In this document: positions 9,025 to 17,205 of the stretch, piece by piece
Layout of the letters: the number at the start of each line of letters is the position of its first letter
Position numbering within the stretch: position 1 is the stretch's first letter
NCBI RefSeq assembly: GCF_004355185.1
Contig: NZ_CP037922.1
Coordinates: forward strand, 4,434,001 to 4,498,000
Reading direction: 5' to 3'
Source of the DNA: Hymenobacter radiodurans
GTDB taxonomy: Bacteria > Bacteroidota > Bacteroidia > Cytophagales > Hymenobacteraceae
Length of the DNA stretch: 64,000 nucleotides
The notes under the pieces: model-generated
Databases searched by the model: none
What the model was told of the DNA's origin: nothing
The model's input: only the letters and a program-made list of their open reading frames with translations
Translations under genes and position numbers: made by a program

Positions 9025-9954
9025 ATGGCCAAAAAAGCTTCTGCCCCCGCCCCAAACGCCTCCACCAAAAAAGCCCCTGCGCCGATAGATCATCCCACGG
9101 CGAAGGACATGAAGAAGCACGCGCAGAAGCTTCCCTACCCCGCCAAACAAGCTGACATGAAGCTTCAGCCCGGCATGAGTTTCTCAACCTACCGCGCCGC
9201 TAATAAGCTGGGGGGCAAAATTGCCCTTATCACCGGCGCCGACTCGGGCATCGGGCGCGCTGTAGCGGTAGCCTTCGCTATGGAAGGTGCCGACGTAGCC
9301 GTGCTTTACAACGAAAACGACGTGGACGCCCAGGAAACGCAACGATTGGTAGAAGCGCAGAAGCGCCGTTGCCTGCTGCTCCGCCTCGATGTGCGCGACC
9401 CTGAGCAGTGCCGCCAGGCCGTGCGCCGTACCCACGCCGAGCTAGGTGGCCTGCATATTCTGGTCAACAACGCGGCTTTCCAAATGGCGCAGGAAAAGTT
9501 TGAGGACATCAGCGAGGAGCAGATTCGCCGCACTTTCGACACCAACATTCTTGGCTATATCTGGATGGCGCAGGCCGCCCTGCCCCATATGGAAAGCGGC
9601 GACTGTATCATCAATACGGGCAGCATCGTGGGGCTTACCGGCAACCCTTTGCTTATCGATTATACGGCCACCAAGTCGGCTATTCACGCCTTCACCAAAT
9701 CACTGGCTACCCACCTGGGCGAACGGAACATCCGCGTAAACTGCGTCGTGCCCGGCCCCGTCTGGACGCCCAACATTCCGGCCACGATGCCCCTGGAAGA
9801 AGTAGAGAAGTTTGGCTACGAAGTAGCGCTTCAGCGCCCCGGTCAGCCCGAGGAACTGGCCCCCGCCTACGTGCTGCTGGCCTCACAGGATGGCTCTTTC
9901 ATGACGGGAAGTCTAGTCCACGTTACGGGGGGCAAATTATCCAGCGACCAGTAA
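9025..9954 (+). CDS. SDR-family oxidoreductase (YghA-like)
   Basis: With ATG 9025 (MAKKASAPAPN) the product is 309 residues. A long Lys/Pro/Ala-rich N-terminal extension of about 60 residues precedes a classical short-chain dehydrogenase. It has the cofactor motif TGADSGIGRA at about residue 69, NNAAFQ, 'NTGSIVGLTG' with the catalytic Ser, and YTATKSA (YxxxK) at about 212. The extension containing 'QKLPYPAKQADM' is characteristic of the YghA/YdaD-type SDR group. An open frame continues upstream to 8947, but the ATG at 9025 matches the family start. The substrate is unknown. Confidence 0.88.
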   Translation: MAKKASAPAPNASTKKAPAPIDHPTAKDMKKHAQKLPYPAKQADMKLQPGMSFSTYRAANKLGGKIALITGADSGIGRAVAVAFAMEGADVAVLYNENDVDAQETQRLVEAQKRRCLLLRLDVRDPEQCRQAVRRTHAELGGLHILVNNAAFQMAQEKFEDISEEQIRRTFDTNILGYIWMAQAALPHMESGDCIINTGSIVGLTGNPLLIDYTATKSAIHAFTKSLATHLGERNIRVNCVVPGPVWTPNIPATMPLEEVEKFGYEVALQRPGQPEELAPAYVLLASQDGSFMTGSLVHVTGGKLSSDQ

Positions 9955-10142
9955 CCCAGGCACCACTTTAGTGCGGCTTGGCAGTAGGCGGCCGGCAGCG
10001 TACTCCGGGGAGCGGCAACCATAACGCCAGCTCAACAGTTAAGCATTTACGCAGGTATTGGTGCTAAGCGATAAGCGTAGCGGGAAGTTTTGGCTTCCAA
10101 GCAGTTTACTACCTGTAGCTTCCCTTATCAGCTGCTCTGCCC

Positions 10143-10759
10143 ATGACTTCTCCTCACTATCCCGACGGTACCGTGCGCGCGCTGCTCGCCACCGACCTCG
10201 TCACCGAAGCTACTCGCACGGCTCTCCAAGAGCGCCTCGATGCGCCGGCCTACGAGCCTCAGTTTCTGGAGCCCGCCGCCTACGATCTGCTGCGAGCAGT
10301 AGCCGCCTGCCTTTTTCCCCAGCCCGACCGCCCCGACGCGCCTATCGAGTTGGCGCCCAGCGTAGACCGTCGCCTGGCCGCCGGTCTCAGCGATGGCTGG
10401 CGCTACGATGCCATGCCCCCGACCGCGAAGCGTATCGCTTGGGTCTGGGGGGCATAAACCAAGCCGCTGAGTCCTTGTTTCAGCAAGAATTCCGAGCGTT
10501 AACCCCAGACGAGCAAGCTAGTGTACTTGAGTTAGTTCAGGTTGGTGAAGCACCCGGCGAAGCATGGCAGACGGTACCCGCCGTTCGTTTTTTTGAAGAA
10601 ATGTTAGCCGAGCTAACCGAACTCTACTACGCTCACCCGCTCGCTCAGGAAGAGATTGGTTACGTGGGTATGGCCGACGCACCCGGCTGGACTCGCTTAG
10701 GCTTAAACGAGTTAGAGCCCCGCGAGCCGGAAGCTATTTCGCCCCCGCCAAGTCTGTAA
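10143..10759 (+). CDS. Gluconate 2-dehydrogenase subunit 3 family protein, one-base frameshift
   Basis: Frame one (10143-10457) starts MTSPHYPDGTVRALLATD; frame two carries on as 'INQAAESLFQQEFRALTPDEQ'. At 10416-10420 there are five C. A sixth gives 'MPPDREAYRLGLGGINQAA', restoring a 205-residue protein of the gluconate dehydrogenase subunit 3 type. It keeps the expected hallmarks: a Leu-rich helix with AACLFPQPDRPDAPIEL, a YRLGL segment, and near the C-terminus 'GYVGMADAPGWTRLGL'. These proteins accompany GMC-type dehydrogenases, and one follows directly here. I see no Tat signal in the visible start. Confidence 0.8.
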
Positions 10760-10847
10760 AACAAGCTGCCTTCACCGAAGAGCGCAGCCTTTTGTTCTTA
10801 CTATTCTACCGATTGAACGCGCCGTGGCGTGTGCTTACTAATCTTAT

Positions 10848-12521
10848 ATGCCCGACGAAGAAGTAATAGAAGAAGGTGTGCTGAATCCGCTGAAGCAGGA
10901 GGTGCAAGATCCTCTTTTGAAGCAGATTATGCAGGATTCGGCCCTGGAGCCCGAGCCCCAGCCAGCCGAAATTCCACTTCCAACCGACGAGGTCGATTGC
11001 CTGGTTATCGGCACCGGAGCAGGTGGTGCGCCGCTGCTGGCGCGCCTGGCTATGGCTGGGTTGAAAGTGGTAGCTTTGGAAGCCGGCCCTTGGCACAATC
11101 CCAAAACTGATTTTGCTACCGATGAAAAAGCCCAGGAGTTTCTTTTTTGGAACGACGAACGCCTTTCAGCAGGAAAAAACCCGGTAGCCTTTGGCAAAAA
11201 CAACTCTGGTACTGGCGTAGGCGGCTCTACCCTCCATTACACCGCCTACACGCCCCGCGCCCAACCCGATGACCTCCACCTAAACCGCGACTTTGGCGTG
11301 GGCGTCGATTGGCCGTTTGGCTACGAGGAGTTAGAGCCCTATTACGAGGAGATAGAACATTTCTTGGGCATTTCGGGCCCTACGCCTTACCCCTGGGGAC
11401 CTAAGCGCGGCCGCGGCTATCCGCTGGCGCCGCTGCCGCTTAATGGCGCCGCTCAGCTTATGGAGCGAGCCTGTCAGCAGTTAGGAATTAAGACGTCGCC
11501 GGCGGCTAACGCGGCTTTGTCGGCGCGCTACTACCAGGAGGGTGTGGGCTGGCGCGAGGCCTGCACCAACCGGGGCTTCTGCCAGGCCGGTTGCAGCACC
11601 GGCGCAAAAGCCAGCATGGACGTCACGTTTCTGCCTTTAGCCGTCGCGCACGGCGCCGAAATCCGTCCTAACTGCTTCGTCACCGAGATCGAGCGCGATG
11701 AGCAAGGCCGCGTAACGGGCGTCGTGTATGAACACAACGGCATTACGCAACGCCAGCGGTGCCGCCATTTATTTATCTGCGCCGGGGCCGTGGAAACACC
11801 GCGTCTGCTGCTGCTGAATGAGTTAGCGCTGAGTAGTGGGCATGTAGGTCGCAACTTTATGGCTCACCCCGGCGTGCAGGTGTGGGGCACTTTCCCCGAA
11901 GACATTCGACCCTACAAAGGTATTCCTGGGGGGCTAATTTCGGAGGATACCCACCGCCCAGCCGATGCCGACTTTGCGGGCGGTTATCTATTGCAAAGTA
12001 TTGGCATGATGCCCGTTACGTTTGCGGGCCAGGTAGTGCGGGAACGTAAGCTCTGGGGGGCAAAATTGCGCGAGTATATGCGCAGCTATAACCACATTGC
12101 CGGCATCAACATTCTGGGCGACTGCTTGCCCCACGAAGATAACTTCCTGGAATTAGCCGAGGAAAAAGATGCCCGTGGGTTGCCCAAGCCCCGCTTGCAC
12201 TTCACCAACCACGAAAACGAGATCCGCATGAACCGCCACGCCGAGCAGCTCATGCGCCGCATCTGGGAAACAGCCGGCGCCACCGATATCTGGGCGTTTC
12301 CGCGCTCGGCGCACGTCATTGGTACCGCTCGCATGGGCCTCTCCGGCGACGATGCCGTGGTAAACCCCGACGGCCGCGCCTTCGACGTACCCAACTTATA
12401 CATCTGCGACAACTCCGTGTTTCCAAGCGCTTTAAGCGTTAACCCTGCCCTAACTATTATGGCGCTGAGCCTGCGCACGGCCGACAAGTTTTTGGAAAGC
12501 GAACAAAGAAGAGACGCTTAA
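10848..12521 (+). CDS. GMC-family FAD-dependent oxidoreductase
   Basis: This 557-residue protein is the catalytic partner of the preceding subunit. After an acidic N-terminus (about 40 residues), the FAD-binding motif is CLVIGTGAGGAPLLARLA. 'GTGVGGSTLHYTAYTPR' and 'GFCQAGCSTGAKASMD' follow. The C-terminal active-site region is SAHVIGTARMG then 'NLYICDNSVFPSALSVNPAL', with the His and Asn expected in this family. GMC enzymes with a subunit 3 partner oxidise sugars or sugar acids, often in the periplasm. No N-terminal export signal is evident, so export may rely on the partner or not occur. The next gene starts 12 bases downstream, indicating an operon. Confidence 0.9.
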   Translation: MPDEEVIEEGVLNPLKQEVQDPLLKQIMQDSALEPEPQPAEIPLPTDEVDCLVIGTGAGGAPLLARLAMAGLKVVALEAGPWHNPKTDFATDEKAQEFLFWNDERLSAGKNPVAFGKNNSGTGVGGSTLHYTAYTPRAQPDDLHLNRDFGVGVDWPFGYEELEPYYEEIEHFLGISGPTPYPWGPKRGRGYPLAPLPLNGAAQLMERACQQLGIKTSPAANAALSARYYQEGVGWREACTNRGFCQAGCSTGAKASMDVTFLPLAVAHGAEIRPNCFVTEIERDEQGRVTGVVYEHNGITQRQRCRHLFICAGAVETPRLLLLNELALSSGHVGRNFMAHPGVQVWGTFPEDIRPYKGIPGGLISEDTHRPADADFAGGYLLQSIGMMPVTFAGQVVRERKLWGAKLREYMRSYNHIAGINILGDCLPHEDNFLELAEEKDARGLPKPRLHFTNHENEIRMNRHAEQLMRRIWETAGATDIWAFPRSAHVIGTARMGLSGDDAVVNPDGRAFDVPNLYICDNSVFPSALSVNPALTIMALSLRTADKFLESEQRRDA

Positions 12522-12533
12522 TCATTCCTCCTC

Positions 12534-13871
12534 ATGGCTAAAGGATTTCTAACGCACATCATAGACAAATTCGGCAACGGCAGCTATGAGGGCGACCAGT
12601 ACGGCGGAGCCGGCGGCCACGACGGGAGCGGGCTGCCCACCGGAACTCCCGGCAACTTCATGTTTGCCACCGGCATTGAGTGTTCCTATCCTACGATCGA
12701 GAACGGCCGGACCCGCCGCGACTTGCTGGCCGAGTGTGGGCACTACGAGCACTGGCAAAAAGACCTGCAGCTGGTTAAAGACATGGGCCTGAAGGTATTG
12801 CGCTACGGCCTACCCTACTACAGCATGCACAAAGGGCCGGGGCGCTACGACTGGGAGTTTGCCGACTTGGTCATGAATGAGATGCAGCGCTTGGGAATCA
12901 CGCCCATCCTGGATCTGCTGCACTTTGGTGTGCCCGACTGGTTGGGCAACTTCCAGAACCCGGAGCTACCCGTACATTTTGCCGCTTTTGCCGGGGCCGT
13001 AGCCAAACGCTACCCGTGGGTGCGCTACTATACGCCCATCAACGAAATATACGTGACGGCCCGCATGAGCGCCAAGGACGGAGCCTGGAATGAGCAACTG
13101 CGCACCGATAAAGGATTCGTAACAGCTATGAAGCACTTGGTAGCCGCCAGCATTATGGCCACCCAGCAAATAGCCCTGCAGCGCCCCGACTGCATCATTG
13201 TGCAAAGCGAATCGGCTGAGTATATCCACGAGCTAAAAGCAAGCCCTTGCTCCCAGATTAAGCTCGATAACAAGCTGCGCTTCCTGGCCCTGGACCTTCT
13301 GTATGCCCATCACCCCGACGCCGATGTGCTCACGTATCTGCTCGATAATGGCCTGACCCGCAAGGAGTACGACTGGTTTATGGCCGGTGAGCCACCCGGC
13401 TACCAGATTATGGGCAACGACTACTACGGCCGCAACGAGAAGATTATTCTGCCCAGCGGTGAAATCTGCACTAGCGTGGATGTGCTAGGCTGGTACAACA
13501 TTACGCTGGAATACTACAGCCGCTACCGCAAGCCCGTAATGCACACCGAAACCAACGTTTTTGAGGCTAAAGATGCTCCTACCTGGCTTTGGAAACAGTG
13601 GGTCAATATTCTCAGAATGCGGGCGGAGGGTGTGCCCGTGCTGGGCTTCACCTGGTATTCCCTCATCGACCAAGTAGACTGGGATATTGGCCTGACGCGC
13701 AAAGTCGGGACCGTCAACGCCTGCGGCCTTTACGACCTCGACCGCAACCCGCGCCCCGTGGCCGAGGCCTACATGCAGCTACTCCAGGAGTACGGCCAGA
13801 TTACGATTGTGCCTCATGGTGAAATGTTTGTGATAACGCCGAAGCCCGCCACGCTAAAAGTGGAGATATAG
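12534..13871 (+). CDS. Glycoside hydrolase family 1-like protein
   Basis: The 445 residues form a GH1-like TIM barrel. 'FMFATGIECSYPTIENG' is the family's N-terminal substrate region. TPINEIY carries the NE acid/base Glu at about residue 171. HTETNVF carries the likely nucleophile Glu at about 339, in place of the usual TENG. FTWYSLIDQVDWDIG resembles the family's C-terminal 'YWSLLDNFEW' signature. There is no signal peptide. The gene is the third in a tight cluster with the subunit 3 and GMC genes, suggesting cleavage of a glycoside before or after oxidation. Residue differences around the nucleophile make the exact activity uncertain. Confidence 0.75.
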   Translation: MAKGFLTHIIDKFGNGSYEGDQYGGAGGHDGSGLPTGTPGNFMFATGIECSYPTIENGRTRRDLLAECGHYEHWQKDLQLVKDMGLKVLRYGLPYYSMHKGPGRYDWEFADLVMNEMQRLGITPILDLLHFGVPDWLGNFQNPELPVHFAAFAGAVAKRYPWVRYYTPINEIYVTARMSAKDGAWNEQLRTDKGFVTAMKHLVAASIMATQQIALQRPDCIIVQSESAEYIHELKASPCSQIKLDNKLRFLALDLLYAHHPDADVLTYLLDNGLTRKEYDWFMAGEPPGYQIMGNDYYGRNEKIILPSGEICTSVDVLGWYNITLEYYSRYRKPVMHTETNVFEAKDAPTWLWKQWVNILRMRAEGVPVLGFTWYSLIDQVDWDIGLTRKVGTVNACGLYDLDRNPRPVAEAYMQLLQEYGQITIVPHGEMFVITPKPATLKVEI

Positions 13872-13990
13872 CAGCCGAAGGCCAAGTGGAAAGCAACGGT
13901 ACAATTAAGAATGGCATCTTTTATATAAATGCTTAGCTTTTCTTAATATCGTAAAACCAAAATTCTTCCACTTCCCAGCCTCCACTAGCT

Positions 13991-15433
13991 ATGCTCTCAA
14001 CACAACGATTTATTCCCACTCTACTATTGGGTTTGGGGGGCTTTTTTGCCCTGAATTCCTGTAGTCAGAAAACCACGTCGGGGGTGGCCGGCGACACAAA
14101 TGCCCCCCAAGCTTCCCAGACCACGGAGGTAGCCAAAGTAGCTACCTACCAGGTGCCCGTGGAGTACTACACGCTCAACAATGGCCTGAAGGTGGTGCTT
14201 TCACCCGACAAAACGGCCCCTGTGGCAACCATTGCGGCGTATTATAACATCGGTTTCCGCATTGAGCCTCGCAACCGCACGGGCTTCGCGCACTTATTTG
14301 AGCACATGATGTTTCAGGGCTCCAAAAACCTGGGCAAAATGGAGTTCATTCAGGTGGTGCAGAAAAACGGCGGCATCCTGAACGGCTCCACCCGCTTCGA
14401 CTTCACCAACTACTTCGAAATCGTGCCTGCGCACAAGCTCGAAACCATGCTCTGGGCCGAAGCCGACCGCATGCGCGGCCTCAACATCACCCAGGAAAAC
14501 CTGACCAACCAGCAGGGTGTGGTGAAAAACGAGGTGAAGGTAAACGTGCTCAATCAGCCCTACGGCGGCTTTCCGTGGCTGGATATGCCCCAGTACGCCA
14601 ACAAGAACTGGCACAACGCCCACAACTTCTACGGCGACCTAAAAGACCTCGACGCGGCTAACCTGGAGGACGTTCAATCCTTCTTCAAGACTTTTTATGC
14701 GCCCAACAATGCGGCGCTGGTTGTAGTCGGCGACTTCAACCCCGCCGAGGCAAAAACGTGGATTAAGAAGTATTTCGAGAACATTCCGAAGTCAACATTG
14801 CCCCCCAAAGTAGACCTGACGGAGCCCCGCCAGGAAAAGGAGCAACGCTTCAGCAAAGACGACAAGCTGGCCACCAAGCCCGCCCTGGCCTTCGCCTACC
14901 ACATGCCCGACAAAAACACGCCGGAGTATTATGCCATGGGCCTGCTCGACCAGATTCTATTGCAGGGCAACGACAGCCGCTTGTACCATGCCTTGGTGCA
15001 GGAGCGTGGCTACACCGGCTCGGTGAGCGGCGGCATCAACTCGAGCCTGGGCAACATGTTCAACTACAACGGCCCCATGCTCTGGGATGGCAGCCTGGTG
15101 TATGACAAAACCGTTTCGGCCGATTCTGTGGTAGCCGTGCTGGACCGCGAAATTCAGAAGCTTGATAAGGAAGGCGTAAGCCAGGAGATGCTGGATTTGG
15201 CTATTGTGAAAATGCGCTCCGACTTATACGACCAGGTAAGTCAGCTATACGGCTTCGGCAAGGCCGATTTGCTGGCCAGTTTCGCTTTATTCGAGAATGA
15301 CCCGAAGCGGATAAATCAATTGGAAAGCGAGTTTCGGAAAGTGACGCCGGAGCTGATGCAGAAAACGCTGCGCGAATATCTGCGGCCCACAAACCGGACG
15401 ATTCTAACGATTAATCCATTGGCGAAAAGCTAG
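13991..15433 (+). CDS. M16-family zinc metallopeptidase (active subunit)
   Basis: This 480-residue protein has a lipoprotein-like signal (LLLGLGGFFALNSC, lipobox Cys near residue 20). The M16 domain opens with YYTLNNGLKVVLSPDKTAPV. The inverted zinc motif HLFEH lies at about residues 101-105 with the downstream Glu region 'TNQQGVVKNEVKVN'. The C-terminal half carries the second, non-catalytic M16 fold. It should act as a periplasmic or outer-membrane-anchored peptidase. The next gene starts 46 bases downstream and encodes an M16 protein without HxxEH, so the two probably form a heterodimer. Confidence 0.9.
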   Translation: MLSTQRFIPTLLLGLGGFFALNSCSQKTTSGVAGDTNAPQASQTTEVAKVATYQVPVEYYTLNNGLKVVLSPDKTAPVATIAAYYNIGFRIEPRNRTGFAHLFEHMMFQGSKNLGKMEFIQVVQKNGGILNGSTRFDFTNYFEIVPAHKLETMLWAEADRMRGLNITQENLTNQQGVVKNEVKVNVLNQPYGGFPWLDMPQYANKNWHNAHNFYGDLKDLDAANLEDVQSFFKTFYAPNNAALVVVGDFNPAEAKTWIKKYFENIPKSTLPPKVDLTEPRQEKEQRFSKDDKLATKPALAFAYHMPDKNTPEYYAMGLLDQILLQGNDSRLYHALVQERGYTGSVSGGINSSLGNMFNYNGPMLWDGSLVYDKTVSADSVVAVLDREIQKLDKEGVSQEMLDLAIVKMRSDLYDQVSQLYGFGKADLLASFALFENDPKRINQLESEFRKVTPELMQKTLREYLRPTNRTILTINPLAKS

Positions 15434-15479
15434 TGCATCACTCGGCTTACAGTTGGTAACTCCTCCAAAGACATACCTC

Positions 15480-16870
15480 ATGAAAAATATACTTATTGGC
15501 CTGCTGAGCGTCGCCTGTGTCCTTAGCACCCCGGCTTTAGCCCAAAAAGAAACGCCGCCCGCCGGCGGCGCCCCCCGCGACTTCACTTTGCCCCCCAAGA
15601 CGGAATTTACGCTGGATAATGGCCTGCAAGCCACGCTGGTACCTTACGGTGACATTCCGAAAGTAACGGTGAGTATGATCGTACAAGTTGGCAACGTGCA
15701 CGAGGCCGCCAACGAGAACGGCCTGGCCGACATCGTAGGGCGCCTCATGCGGGAAGGTACCACCACGCTCTCCGCTAAGCAGATATCAGAAAAAGCGGCC
15801 CGTATGGGTGGCTCACTCAGTGTATCGGTAGGCCCCAATCAGACCTTTATTACTGGCTCGGTACTGTCAGAATACGGTCCGGAACTGGTAAAGCTGATGG
15901 CTGACTTGGTGCAAAACCCGGCTTTCCCACCTTCCGAGATTGAGCGCATCAAAAATGACTTTAAGCGCGAAAATAATCTTTCCCGCTCCCAGCCGGGCAC
16001 TCAGGCCCGCACCAAGTTCTCGATGGCTCTGTACAAAGGGCACCCCTACGGCCGCGATATTCCCACCGACGCCGAAGTAAACGCCTATGGCCCCGAGCAG
16101 GTGCGCGACTTTTACACCAAGCAGTTTGGTGCCCAGCGCACGGCAGTATACGCCGCCGGCAAGTTCGATGAAAAGGCTATGCGCGAGGCGGTTACATCGT
16201 CTCTAAACAACTGGACCAAAGGCCCCGCTCCGCGCATCGAGATTGCCAAGCCAGTCACCAAAACCGATCTGATGGTGCAGAACCGCCCCGGCGCGCCCCA
16301 GTCTACGCTGGTGATCGGCCTACCTGTCGTCGATCCGACCCATCCCGATTTCACGCGCTTACGTGTGATGAATTCCTTGCTGGGGGCTCTTTTGGCTCGC
16401 GCATCACTAGTAATATTCGCGAGAATAAAGGCTATACTTATTCTCCTTCCAGCAACGTGAATGCCCGCTACCGCGTGGGGGAGTGGGCCGAGGTAGCCGA
16501 CGTAACCACCGAACACACCGGCAATTCGCTCAAGGAAATTGTGTATGAAGTGGAGCGTCTGCAAAAAGAGGCTCCCACAGCCGAAGAGTTGGAAGGCATC
16601 AAAAACTACGAAGCGGGCCTGTTTGTGCTCCGTAACTCCACACCCGCCGGCATCATCAGTCAGCTCAGCTTCCTCGATCTGCACGGCCTCCCCGACAGCT
16701 ACCTCACCAATCAGGTGAAAGATATTCACGCCATTACGCCTAAGGAAGTGCAGGATGCGGCCAAGAAATACGTACGTCCCGATGAAATGACAATCGTCGT
16801 TGTGGGAGACAAAAAGGTGATTGACCCGCAGCTAAAGAAGTTTCAGGCCGAGCGGAAGAAAGCGCTTTAG
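15480..16870 (+). CDS. M16-family peptidase, non-catalytic partner, one-base frameshift
   Basis: With ATG 15480 (MKNILIGLLSVACVL, signal peptide ending ALAQ) and one base restored, the product is 463 residues. The first frame dies after 'MNSLLGALLARA'. At 16382-16386 there are five G; a sixth gives 'LLGGSFGSRITSNIRENKG', the strongly conserved M16 C-domain sequence. The frame then continues to 'AKKYVRPDEMTIVVVGD'. In place of the zinc motif the N-domain has 'NGLADIVGRLMREG', so it lacks HxxEH and is presumably the structural subunit of the upstream peptidase. Confidence 0.88.
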
Positions 16871-16895
16871 CCCTCTCTTCAACCTAAGTTTATGG

Positions 16896-16927
16896 AAAAG
16901 GTCCGGCTTCTAAACCGGACCTTTTTT
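16896..16927 (+). terminator. Rho-independent terminator after the M16 pair
   Basis: AAAGGTCCGG pairs with CCGGACCTTT around a short loop and is followed by a T run. Confidence 0.82.
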
Positions 16928-17012
16928 GTGTACAAAAAAGCCCCCCAAGCGTGTAATGCTCATCCGTGAATGAGTTAAAAAATCCAGGTAAACTTTTTTC
17001 GTCGTCTTGCTG

Positions 17013-17020
17013 TATCTTTG
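17013..17020 (+). promoter_or_regulatory. Bacteroidota -7 promoter box of the metH leader
   Basis: TATCTTTG exactly fits the Bacteroidota -7 consensus TAnnTTTG and sits 9 bases before the first helix of the SAM riboswitch, as expected for a transcript that begins with the aptamer. I do not see a convincing -33 TTG element. Confidence 0.55.
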
Positions 17021-17028
17021 TCCAGCTA

Positions 17029-17132
17029 CTTATCCAGAAAGACCGAGGGACTGGGCCCTACGACGTCTTGGCAACCTGAGTAAAACAAGGTGCCAACTCC
17101 CATTTTGTCCCCCACGGGCAAAAGAAGATAAG
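17029..17132 (+). ncRNA. SAM-I (S-box) riboswitch upstream of metH
   Basis: P1 is CTTATC (17029-17034) with GATAAG (17127-17132). The core strings match the S-box pattern: GAGGGACTGGGCCCTACGA, then GGCAACCTG, then AGGTGCCAACTCCC. S-box RNAs bind S-adenosylmethionine and normally switch off methionine genes; metH follows. No strong intrinsic terminator separates it from metH. Instead a second strand CTTTCTGGATAAG at 17158-17170 is the exact complement of 17029-17041, and the metH ribosome site AAAGGAGA is at 17194-17201. Control of translation is therefore more likely than termination. The aptamer call is strong; the mechanism is inferred. Confidence 0.92.
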
Positions 17133-17205
17133 TGCGGAGCCCGCGTTGCGAGGTTCTCTTTCTGGATAAGCAGCGCTAAAAACGCCTTTTTCCAAAGGAG
17201 ATCTT

